Source of the DNA: an uncultured Bacteroidia bacterium
Lineage (GTDB): Bacteria; Bacteroidota; Bacteroidia; Bacteroidales; ML635J-15
Assembly: GCA_902762455.1 (NCBI GenBank)
Contig: CACWOG010000001.1
Location: forward strand, 1-47,243
Reading direction: 5' to 3'
Length of the DNA: 47,243 nt
Below the pieces are notes generated by a model. It ran no database searches. It saw nothing but the letters and a program-made list of their open reading frames with translations, and was not told the origin of the DNA. The position numbers were made by a program, and so were the translations under genes. Shown one piece after another: positions 9,571-17,572 of this stretch. Position 1 is the stretch's first letter. Each line of letters begins with the position of its first letter.

Positions 9571-12500
9571 ATGAAAAGTTTAAATAAAATAGTATTTGTA
9601 GTAATACTTGGTCTTTGTTCAAGTTATGCCTTTGCTGACAAGTGGGCGGGAACAGTAAATGTTACCCCAGTTGCTAAGGCATCAGGTGGATGTGAATCTG
9701 CAAGAACTTCCACCGATTTGGGTTTGAACAACGTAGTAGCAAGAGTTCACACCGGTGGTGATATGTGGTGGGACTTGCAAGGCAAAGCTAAATACGAAGT
9801 GCCAAAAGGTGGTGGTGTTCATGCCTTGTATTGTTCTGCTATATGGGTAGGTGGAAAGGATGCTAATGGTCAGTTGAAACTTGCAGCCCAGCGTTATCGT
9901 CAGGTCGGTATCGACTATTGGCCTGGTCCTCTGATTATATCAGGTGCAGAAATAGCTTCAGTTTCTGCTGATATTTGCCGTCAGTATGATAGGCATTTCA
10001 GTTTGTCAAAGCAAGATGTTAAGGATTTTAGAGACTGGTATAATTGTAATATTGATCCTGAATGTACACCTAATCCGGAATATGTAATTCCTGATATTAT
10101 TCGTGATTGGCCAGCTCATGGTCCAGTTGGCGGGTATGATTACAATCTCGCTCCGTTCTATGATATGGATGGCGATGGCTATTACGATTGCAATAGAGGT
10201 GATTTCCCTTATTTCGAGTTTGCTAACGAAGGAATTACTGAAGACCCCGACTGTTTAAGACCGCGTGGACAGGCTGCACGTCTTTTCGGTGACTATACAA
10301 TGTGGTGGGTATATAATGATAAAGGTAATATCCACACAGAAACAGGTGGCGCTGCTATCGGTTTCGAATTCAGGGCTCAGGCATTTGCTTTCCAGACCAA
10401 CGATGCTTTGAACGATATGACTTTCTACAACTACAGAATTATCAACCGTTCTACCTATACTTTATATAATACATACTTTGGTATATTCGTCGATGGCGAC
10501 TTAGGTTATGCAAAGGACGATTATACAGGTTGTGATGTTCAGCGTGGTCTCGGTTTCTTCTATAATGGTGATGATAATGATGAAAATGCAGAAGGTACCA
10601 ATGGATACGGTGCTCAGCCACCTGCTGTAGGTATTGACTTTTTTGAAGGACCTTATCAGGATCCGGATGGAATGGATAACTCTACAAGTTATAAGGAAGT
10701 TTCTGGAAAGAAGGTATTGGATTGTAATTTGGGCGATTTCAAGAATGGTAATATCAATGGCTTGAACTTTGGCGATGGTACTGTTGATAACGAACGTTGG
10801 GGTATGAGACGTTTTATTTATTTTAACAATACCAGCACAAGTGGTGACGATCCAAAGACTGACCCAAAGACTGCAATTGAATATTATAACTTTATGTTAG
10901 GTTATTGGAAGGATAATAAGCCTCTGCTTTATGGCGGTGACGGTTATACTGTATCTCTCGGTGCAGACCCTTCGCAGCCAACTAATTTCATGTTCCCTGG
11001 AACTTCTGATATATGCGGATGGGGACAAGATGGTATTGTTAGGGAAAATTGGACTGAAGAGACAGAATCTAATCCTCCTTATGACAGACGTTTTATTCAG
11101 GCAGCAGGTCCTTTTACTTTGACTCCTGGTCAAGTAAATGATATTACAATTGGTGCTGTATGGGCAAGAGCAACATCCGGTGGTGCATACGCTTCGGTTG
11201 AAGCTGTAAAAGTTGCCGACGATAAGGCTCAGATACTTTTCGAAAACTGCTTCCGCGTTCTTGATGGTCCAGATGCTCCAGAACTAAATATTGTTGAACT
11301 TGACAGAAAACTTATTTTCCACATTTACAACAAACCAAGTTCTAACAACTACCTTGAAGGCTATTCAGAAAAGGATCCTTCGATGTTCTGTGGAGATCCA
11401 GATGTTAATCCTTGCGACCAGTACTACTATTTCCAGGGTTATCAAGTATTCCAGTTTAAGGATGCTTCTGTATCTATGACCGATAGGTATGACGGAAACA
11501 AGGCTCGTCAGGTATTCCAGTGTGATATTAAGGATAATGTTTCAAAACTTGTTAACTATACCTGGTCTGATGATTTGGAAGCCAATATGCCTGTATTGGA
11601 AGTAAGTGGAAACAACCAGGGTATTACTCATACATTTGTAGTTGAGAAAGACCTTTTTGCAACAGGTGATTCTAGGTTAATAAACAATAGGGAATATTAT
11701 TATAGTGCAATTGCATATTCTTACAACCCGACTATGAAATATGACCAGAATGATGAAATGACATTCAAAGGTCAGAAGACCCCATACTTGGCGGGAAGAA
11801 ATAATTTGAAACTATATACTGTAACGCCTCATTTGTCAAGTGTGAACGGAACTATTATTCAGGGAGAATTCGGTTATGGTCCGGAAATTACAATGCTTGA
11901 AGGTTTTGGTAATGGAAACAACGAACTCGAATTGAAGGCTGAAACTATAGAGGAAATTATGTCTGGTGCACCTTGGAAGGCATCTGCAAGAACTTACGAA
12001 AATGGCAAAGGCCCGATTAATGTTAAGATAATTGACCCTCTTAATGTTATTGATGATACTTACTATGTAAAATTCAATGTTCCTCAAAGCAATCCTATTG
12101 GTATAATTGGTACTGATAAGTCTAATCTTGTTGCAAAATACACTCCGTTTGATTATGTAGTGTACAATGAGGCAGGTGATTCAGTACATTCCGATGCAGC
12201 TGTTATGGTTGGATATTCAAACGAGCAGTTGTTTATGAATTGGGGCTTCTCAATTTCTATATCTCAAGAATATAGTGCTGGTGATGAAAATATGAACCCA
12301 TATAATAATGGTGTAATATCATCAAGCATAACTTTTGCAGATGATTCTAAGCCTTGGTTATCATTCTTGGCTGATGATGATTCGTATCAGGAGAACCAGA
12401 TGCTGAAATGGACAAACTGGATTAAGGTTGGAACTTTGTTATATCCAGAGCATAGCGCTGGTCAATACGATGACAAATTGCAGGATTTCGTAGGTGACAG

Positions 12501-13725
12501 ATCGTCAACATCAGCCGATCCTAACCAGAACTTTGAAAAGATATGCAATGGTAAGTGGGGTCCAGCTAAATTTGTAAATTGCTACAAGTATGGTATGATA
12601 CCGGCTGCAGCTAGAAGCAAAAATGCAATGTCAATCTTGTCGGGACAGATGTTGTCGTCTGTGGATATTGTGATAACAAGTGATAAGTCTAAATGGACTC
12701 GTTGCTGTGTTGTTGAGATGGCAGAAAACGATTGGACAACAGACCAGTATGGTTTTGATAAGGAAGTTACACCTTTGGTAAATTATAATAGTATAGATGG
12801 TGCTTTGAAATATTCGTTAAGAAAGAGCCCGTCTGTTGACAAGGAGGGTAATCCTTTGAATGATGGAACTCATGGTTTGGGTTGGTTCCCCGGATATGCA
12901 ATTAATGTTGCAACAGGAGAACGCTTGAATATGATGTTCGGTGAAGATTCTTGGATGAGGGGCGAAAACGGTGCCGATATGATTTGGAACCCGACATCAT
13001 CTTACGCAGATTCTCATTACAATCCGATATTAGGTGGTAAACACTATATATATGTTATGGGTAATGAATTAGGTGGCGGAACAGATGGTGATGTAAGTGG
13101 AGAAAATGCACCTGCATACGATGAGTGCCAGTACATTTATCAGAAGTTGTTAAACTATGAAAATGGTTCTACTATGGCTTTGAGACAGGCATGGAAGGGC
13201 GCGATGTGGTGTGCTATCCCGTTGCATAACGAAAGGTACGATTTCTTAGCTACTGATGTTACAATTAAGATCAGAGTATCTCAGCCGTACTTTGTTGGCA
13301 AGAACGAAATGGCTGTCGAAAATCCAGAGAACGATAATTCTCCTCTCTTCAAGTTCTCTACTTCCGACATCAAGACTATTCACGATGATGAGGAAACAGC
13401 AGAAAATGCTCTCGATCTTATTAAAGTAGTACCAAATCCGTACTACGGTTCTTCATATTATGAGTCGAATCAGTTGGACAATAAGGTAAGAATAACGAAT
13501 CTGCCTAAGACTTGTACGATTTCTATCTACAATATCAATGGTACTATGATTAGGAGGATTAAGAAAGATACCGAATCCACATTCATTGAATGGGATCTTA
13601 CCAACTCGGCAAATATTGTGATTTCAAGTGGTGTGTACATCATTCATATAAATGCTCCTGGAATTGGAGAAAAGGTTGTGAAATGGTTCGGCGCACTTCG
13701 TCCAACAGATTTAAATAACTTCTAA
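9571..13725 (+). CDS. Large secreted protein with T9SS-like C-terminal domain
   Basis: 1384 residues with a signal peptide (cleavage near AFADKW, residue 23). The central region is rich in aromatic, Gly and Asp residues and has a calcium-loop-like DMDGDGYYD near residue 197. I recognise no enzyme domain. The last 100 or so residues (from VVPNPYYGSS near 1287, through VRITNLPKTCTISIYN, to SGVYIIHI and VVKWFGALRP) match the layout of type IX secretion sorting domains or the related FlgD-Ig-like folds. It lies 30 nt after the receptor and 17 nt before the PorV/PorQ-like gene, which supports export through the T9SS. The protein is probably surface-attached or released. No T9SS core genes are in the window. 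Confidence 0.75.
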   Translation: MKSLNKIVFVVILGLCSSYAFADKWAGTVNVTPVAKASGGCESARTSTDLGLNNVVARVHTGGDMWWDLQGKAKYEVPKGGGVHALYCSAIWVGGKDANGQLKLAAQRYRQVGIDYWPGPLIISGAEIASVSADICRQYDRHFSLSKQDVKDFRDWYNCNIDPECTPNPEYVIPDIIRDWPAHGPVGGYDYNLAPFYDMDGDGYYDCNRGDFPYFEFANEGITEDPDCLRPRGQAARLFGDYTMWWVYNDKGNIHTETGGAAIGFEFRAQAFAFQTNDALNDMTFYNYRIINRSTYTLYNTYFGIFVDGDLGYAKDDYTGCDVQRGLGFFYNGDDNDENAEGTNGYGAQPPAVGIDFFEGPYQDPDGMDNSTSYKEVSGKKVLDCNLGDFKNGNINGLNFGDGTVDNERWGMRRFIYFNNTSTSGDDPKTDPKTAIEYYNFMLGYWKDNKPLLYGGDGYTVSLGADPSQPTNFMFPGTSDICGWGQDGIVRENWTEETESNPPYDRRFIQAAGPFTLTPGQVNDITIGAVWARATSGGAYASVEAVKVADDKAQILFENCFRVLDGPDAPELNIVELDRKLIFHIYNKPSSNNYLEGYSEKDPSMFCGDPDVNPCDQYYYFQGYQVFQFKDASVSMTDRYDGNKARQVFQCDIKDNVSKLVNYTWSDDLEANMPVLEVSGNNQGITHTFVVEKDLFATGDSRLINNREYYYSAIAYSYNPTMKYDQNDEMTFKGQKTPYLAGRNNLKLYTVTPHLSSVNGTIIQGEFGYGPEITMLEGFGNGNNELELKAETIEEIMSGAPWKASARTYENGKGPINVKIIDPLNVIDDTYYVKFNVPQSNPIGIIGTDKSNLVAKYTPFDYVVYNEAGDSVHSDAAVMVGYSNEQLFMNWGFSISISQEYSAGDENMNPYNNGVISSSITFADDSKPWLSFLADDDSYQENQMLKWTNWIKVGTLLYPEHSAGQYDDKLQDFVGDRSSTSADPNQNFEKICNGKWGPAKFVNCYKYGMIPAAARSKNAMSILSGQMLSSVDIVITSDKSKWTRCCVVEMAENDWTTDQYGFDKEVTPLVNYNSIDGALKYSLRKSPSVDKEGNPLNDGTHGLGWFPGYAINVATGERLNMMFGEDSWMRGENGADMIWNPTSSYADSHYNPILGGKHYIYVMGNELGGGTDGDVSGENAPAYDECQYIYQKLLNYENGSTMALRQAWKGAMWCAIPLHNERYDFLATDVTIKIRVSQPYFVGKNEMAVENPENDNSPLFKFSTSDIKTIHDDEETAENALDLIKVVPNPYYGSSYYESNQLDNKVRITNLPKTCTISIYNINGTMIRRIKKDTESTFIEWDLTNSANIVISSGVYIIHINAPGIGEKVVKWFGALRPTDLNNF

Positions 13726-13742
13726 AATTATTAGCTCGAGAT

Positions 13743-14888
13743 ATGAAAAGGATATATTTAATATTACTAATTACGGTTATAGGTTTAATTAGTACGGATT
13801 TGTTTGCCGGAAACTGGCAGAGGGCAGGTCAGGCAGGAGCTTCGCAGCTTTTGATAAACCCTTGGGCAAGAAGTTCGGGCTTTGGTGGAGCAAATGTTGC
13901 TTGCGTAACTGGTTACGAGAGTATGCACTTGAACGTCGCAGGTATGGCTTTCACTAAGAAATTGGAAGTTGGCTTTAATAATTCTCAGTATTTTGTTGGT
14001 ACTGGAATTCAGGTTAATGCAGCATCTTTGGCCGTAAGGGTTGGCGAAAACAGTGTGTTGGGAGCAATGGTTGAAGCTTTCAACTGGGGCGAAATTGAGA
14101 AAACAACTGAAGCAATGCCAGAAGGCGGTTTCGGTACATTCAAGCCTGGATATACTGTAATAGGTTTGTCATACGCACGTGAATTCTCAAATAGTATCTT
14201 CGGCGGTATTACCGTTAAGATTATTAACGAGCATATTGATAACCTTAGTGCTACAGGGTTTGCCTTTGATGCAGGTATTCAGTATATAACAGGTTTCGGT
14301 AAGGATAAGGCTGGCAACAGAAAGCGTGACAACTTGCATTTCGGTATCACAATGAAGAATGTTGGTTCTACAATGAAGTATTCCGGTGATGGTATGTCAT
14401 TCGTCGGCGTTTCTCCAACTGGAACCAATATGAGTGTTGAGAACAGAAGTCAGGAATATGAGTTGCCGTCATTGATTAAGATAGGTTTCTCATATCATAT
14501 CAAGCTTGCTGCAAAGGTTGACGAGGAAGAAGAGACCGTATATTCGAATCATAACCTTGCAATTGCATTGAACTTTACATCTAACTCGTTTACAAACGAC
14601 CAGTTCCACTTTGGTCTCGAGTATTCGTTCATGGAATACTTGTTCATCCGTGGCGGTTATACTTACGAGAAGGGCTTGTATTCAGTTGACAATTGTATGA
14701 CAGCATTCTCTGGCCCTTCAGTTGGTATTACATTGCAGGCTCCGTTAAAGAAGAAAGAGGAAGGTACAAAGTACGGATTGAACACAACTTCATGCAGTAC
14801 AAGACCTGTAATTGGCGTAGATTATTCGTATAGGTTTACGAATGTATTCGGTGGTGTTCATACTTTCGGTCTGCGTGTAACAATGTAG
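13743..14888 (+). CDS. PorV/PorQ-family outer-membrane barrel protein
   Basis: 381 residues with a signal peptide (cleavage near LFAGNW). After it comes the typical start of the PorV/PorQ/UPF0164 group: GASQLLINPWARSSGFGGANVA, then YESMHLNVAGMAF, that is, an asymmetric lid loop followed by the first barrel strands. The rest is an alternating beta pattern ending in TFGLRVTM. PorV-type proteins accept T9SS cargo at the outer membrane, and the cargo-like gene just upstream makes that role likely here. It is the last gene of the operon, before a strong terminator. Confidence 0.8.
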   Translation: MKRIYLILLITVIGLISTDLFAGNWQRAGQAGASQLLINPWARSSGFGGANVACVTGYESMHLNVAGMAFTKKLEVGFNNSQYFVGTGIQVNAASLAVRVGENSVLGAMVEAFNWGEIEKTTEAMPEGGFGTFKPGYTVIGLSYAREFSNSIFGGITVKIINEHIDNLSATGFAFDAGIQYITGFGKDKAGNRKRDNLHFGITMKNVGSTMKYSGDGMSFVGVSPTGTNMSVENRSQEYELPSLIKIGFSYHIKLAAKVDEEEETVYSNHNLAIALNFTSNSFTNDQFHFGLEYSFMEYLFIRGGYTYEKGLYSVDNCMTAFSGPSVGITLQAPLKKKEEGTKYGLNTTSCSTRPVIGVDYSYRFTNVFGGVHTFGLRVTM

Positions 14889-14910
14889 TAATTTAGATTC
14901 TTAATTGATA

Positions 14911-14960
14911 TTTAATCGGAAGGTTCATTTTTAATGGGCTTTCCGATTAAAATTTTTTTA
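14911..14960 (+). terminator. Rho-independent terminator of the outer-membrane operon
   Basis: An 11-bp perfect stem, TTTAATCGGAA (14911-14921) with TTCCGATTAAA (14941-14951), is followed by an uninterrupted T-run to 14959. Confidence 0.85.
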
Positions 14961-14980
14961 TTTCCAAAGCAAAAAAGTGT

Positions 14981-15025
14981 TACCTTTGCATTGGAAATCC
15001 CAGAGAGAAGAAAGGGATTTCTTTT
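14981..15025 (+). promoter_or_regulatory. greA promoter element and start-site hairpin with T-run
   Basis: TACCTTTG at 14981-14988 matches TAnnTTTG; no good -33 TTG was found. Transcription would begin near 14994, exactly at an inverted repeat: GAAATCCC (14994-15001) and GGGATTTC (15014-15021), followed by TTTTTATTT. This has the form of a terminator inside the leader, about 40 nt before greA. It could be an attenuator or a 5' stability hairpin. Confidence 0.55.
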
Positions 15026-15062
15026 TATTTGTATAACATTAATAATTAAATAATTAAAAATT

Positions 15063-15536
15063 ATGTCTGGTATTTCATATTTGACAGAAGAAGGTTTAAA
15101 GAAACTGAAGGATGAATTGGATAGAATGGTAAATGTTGAAAGACCTAATATCTCCAAGCAGATTGCAGAAGCTCGCGATAAGGGTGACCTGTCGGAAAAT
15201 GCTGAGTATGATGCAGCAAAAGAAGCACAGGGCCTGTTAGAAATGAAGATAAGCAAACTTCAGGAAACTATTAGAAATGCACGTATTATCGACCCATCAC
15301 AGATAAACACTAATGCTGTCCAGATTTTAAACAAGGTAAAGCTTAGAAATGTGAAGACCAATCAGGAGATGGAATACACCATAGTATCTGAGTCTGAGGC
15401 AGACCTAAAGGCAAAGAAGATTTCAGTTTCAACTCCTATCGCTAAAGGTTTGTTGGGTAAGAAAGTAGGTGAAGTAGTTGATATTCAGGTTCCAAGTGGA
15501 ATAGTATCGTTTGAAATTGTAAACATCTCAATTTAA
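15063..15536 (+). CDS. greA: Transcription elongation factor GreA
   Basis: GreA enters the secondary channel of RNA polymerase and stimulates cleavage of the 3' end of backtracked RNA. 157 residues, the usual size. The N-terminal coiled coil (residues 1-75) carries the tip sequence ARDKGDLSENAEYDAAKEAQ, with the two acidic catalytic residues at D-L-S-E-N-A-E. The C-terminal FKBP-like domain has the TPIAKGLLGKKVGEVV pattern. The start ATG at 15063 matches the family. Only 5 nt separate it from the HIT gene. Confidence 0.97.
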   Translation: MSGISYLTEEGLKKLKDELDRMVNVERPNISKQIAEARDKGDLSENAEYDAAKEAQGLLEMKISKLQETIRNARIIDPSQINTNAVQILNKVKLRNVKTNQEMEYTIVSESEADLKAKKISVSTPIAKGLLGKKVGEVVDIQVPSGIVSFEIVNISI

Positions 15537-15541
15537 GGATT

Positions 15542-15934
15542 ATGGCAACATTGTTCACAAAGATAATCAATGGAGAAATTCCTTGCTACAAGGTGGCTGA
15601 GAATGACAAGTTTATCGCTTTCCTCGATATTAATCCGCTGAAGAAAGGTCACACTTTGGTTGTCCCGAAGGAAGAGAAGGACTATATATTCCGTAATTCA
15701 GACGAAGTGCTGTCGGAGATATTGCTTTTTGCAAAGAAAGTAGCTGCAGCATTGGAAAAGACTATCGAATGCGAACGCATTGGATTAATGGTTCTCGGTC
15801 TTGAAGTTCCTCATACTCATATACATCTTATTCCAATAAGCAAGGAAGGTGATATGCTGTTGTCGAATACTCGCGTAAAACTCACAGATGAGGAGTATAA
15901 GCAGCTTGTTGAGGAAATAAAGAAGAATATGTGA
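15542..15934 (+). CDS. HIT-family nucleotide hydrolase
   Basis: Histidine-triad proteins cleave nucleoside phosphoramidates or AMP-lysine/acyl adenylates. 130 residues, the full single-domain length. The C-terminal signature HTHIHLIPI (residues near 97-105) is the H-x-H-x-H-x-x triad, and the N-terminal FTKIINGEIPCYKVAEND and HTLVVPKEEKDYIF segments are typical of the HINT/Hit branch. The usual N-terminal zinc-binding Cys pair is absent. Co-transcribed with greA. Confidence 0.92.
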   Translation: MATLFTKIINGEIPCYKVAENDKFIAFLDINPLKKGHTLVVPKEEKDYIFRNSDEVLSEILLFAKKVAAALEKTIECERIGLMVLGLEVPHTHIHLIPISKEGDMLLSNTRVKLTDEEYKQLVEEIKKNM

Positions 15935-15956
15935 TTTTGAATGATTTGGTTTATGG

Positions 15957-15984
15957 AAGGGCGGAATTTTTCCGTCCTTTTTCA
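15957..15984 (+). terminator. Terminator after greA and the HIT gene
   Basis: AAGGGCGGAA (15957-15966) pairs with TTCCGTCCTT (15970-15979) with one G-T pair, followed by T residues. Confidence 0.8.
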
Positions 15985-16055
15985 TTTCAAAATAAATTGC
16001 AAAAAAATAATGCGATGTCAAAAATAAATCTTATTTTTGCACCGCCTTTTGGCAA

Positions 16056-16128
16056 CGGGGTGTGGCGCAGTTGGTAGCGCGCTACGTTCGGGACGTAGAG
16101 GCCGGAAGTTCGAGTCTTCTCACCCCGA
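16056..16128 (+). tRNA. tRNA-Pro, anticodon CGG
   Basis: The acceptor CGGGGTG pairs with CACCCCG. The D-arm is GCGC-AGTTGGTA-GCGC. The anticodon stem CTACG/CGTAG encloses TTCGGGA, giving anticodon CGG for codon CCG. The variable loop is 5 nt and the T-arm GGAAG-TTCGAGT-CTTCT. The discriminator is A and the CCA is not encoded. A TATTTTTG -7 element sits at 16032-16039, 17 nt upstream. Confidence 0.97.
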
Positions 16129-16136
16129 CTTTGATG

Positions 16137-16166
16137 GCAGATTTTTTTAGGAAATCTGCTTTTTTT
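16137..16166 (+). terminator. tRNA terminator
   Basis: GCAGATTT (16137-16144) pairs with AAATCTGC (16152-16159), followed by seven T. It stands 5 nt from the 3' end of the oppositely oriented tolC-like gene, so it also shields that operon from read-through. Confidence 0.85.
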
Positions 16167-16171
16167 GTGGT

Positions 16172-17572
16172 TTATTGCCTAGTCAGCTGTTTATATTTCG
16201 TGAGTTTTTTCATGTATTCAACCTTGTCATCGGCAAGCTGGCTGTGAGCCTGTTGCAGCAAGGTCTGCGCTTCGAGCAGTTCCGACATGCTTATCATTCC
16301 TGCATTATAATTATCGGTGCTGAGGTTTAGATTCTCGGTGGAGGTTTCGGCTGTCTGCTGCGACAACATCACCTGCGAGTAGGCTTCGCTGAGGTCGTTC
16401 CAAGCCATCTGCATTTGCAGAAGCATCTGCTCGTCGAGGTCGCGGCGCTGGTTTTCGGCCTTGGTGCAGTTGAGTTCCTGCTTCTTCAGGTCGTACGACT
16501 TTTCCCACCAGTCGGAAATTGGAATAGACAGAGTTGCGAAAACCAAGCCGTTGGTCTTGAACTTGTCCATCAGCGTATTGCAGGTATAGCCTGCACCGAC
16601 GGCAATCTGCGGCAAAACTTCGCCAACAAGCATTTTTTTCTTCAGCCTTTCGGCATCGGTGCTAAGGTCGAGAAGCTGGTACTCGATGCGACCTTTTACG
16701 GCTTCGGCATGGTCCACATGGTAAATGCTTGGGTTTGGAATATCGCCAATGCTGTCGGAAAGCACCATATTCTCATCGTACGGAATGCCAATATGCTGGC
16801 ATAAAGCCGATTTTGCAAGACGAATGCCGTTGTTCAGTTTCATTTCGTTCGACTTCATTTCCGACTGCTTCAAGGTTACTTTCAGCATGTCGTTCCTATG
16901 GATGATACCTGCCTCTACTGCTCCCGAAGCATCGCGGTAAAGCGTATCGAGAAGTTGGTTTGCGGAGGCGATGATTTTCTTCTTTTCCTGCAAAGAAATA
17001 ATTGTCCAGTAAAGTTCTACTGTTTTCAGGTCGGTCTCGTCACGGGCAATTTCGGTCTGCAGTTTTGCGGCTTCCACGCCAAGTCCAGCCAACTTGTTTC
17101 CGTTAACAATTCTGCCGCCGACAAAAACCGGTTGCACTGCCATTACACCGCCTACAATTCCATCGTCGAGACCTTTTACATTTGCACTTGCGTCAATGTA
17201 TGGGCCATAGACATTGTAAAGCGTCGTAAATACATTGTTCATCGCCAGATTGCCAAAATCGACATTTGCATTGCCCTTCCCAATTTCCATGTCGAGAAGC
17301 GGGTCGGTTGCCTTAAATGCTCCGCCCTTGACGCTTACCTGCGGGAAATATTTTGTGAAGGCTCCTTTTTTTGTAAGTTTGGCCGCTTCAATATCGAGTT
17401 CTGCGTTCTTTATCTTTGCGTTGTTCTCAATGGCAAGGCGTTTGCACTCATCAAGCGAAAGGTATTGCACAGTCACCTCGGTCTTGTCGGTGTCGGTTGT
17501 TGTGAACTCATTTTGTGCCAACATAGTGAGGCTGAACAACAATGCGGATAATATGGCGGTCAATCGTTTCAT
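16172..17572 (-). CDS. TolC-family outer-membrane efflux channel
   Basis: 466 residues from the ATG at 17572, with a signal peptide (LSALLFSLTMLAQ). The mature part shows two repeats of long amphipathic helices (for example SLDECKRLAIENNAKIKNAELDIEAAK near residue 45 and a second set near 270-400), as in TolC/OprM trimers that span the outer membrane and periplasm. The start overlaps the RND stop codon as ATGA, which implies translational coupling. Longer in-frame extensions upstream lie inside the RND gene and lack a signal peptide at the N-terminus, so they are rejected. It supplies the exit duct for the pump encoded just before it. Confidence 0.9.
   Translation of the reverse strand: MKRLTAILSALLFSLTMLAQNEFTTTDTDKTEVTVQYLSLDECKRLAIENNAKIKNAELDIEAAKLTKKGAFTKYFPQVSVKGGAFKATDPLLDMEIGKGNANVDFGNLAMNNVFTTLYNVYGPYIDASANVKGLDDGIVGGVMAVQPVFVGGRIVNGNKLAGLGVEAAKLQTEIARDETDLKTVELYWTIISLQEKKKIIASANQLLDTLYRDASGAVEAGIIHRNDMLKVTLKQSEMKSNEMKLNNGIRLAKSALCQHIGIPYDENMVLSDSIGDIPNPSIYHVDHAEAVKGRIEYQLLDLSTDAERLKKKMLVGEVLPQIAVGAGYTCNTLMDKFKTNGLVFATLSIPISDWWEKSYDLKKQELNCTKAENQRRDLDEQMLLQMQMAWNDLSEAYSQVMLSQQTAETSTENLNLSTDNYNAGMISMSELLEAQTLLQQAHSQLADDKVEYMKKLTKYKQLTRQ

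Noticed and set aside
16062-16247. Plus-strand short frame over the tRNA
   Set aside because: It starts within tRNA-Pro and runs through the terminator; the tRNA explains the sequence.
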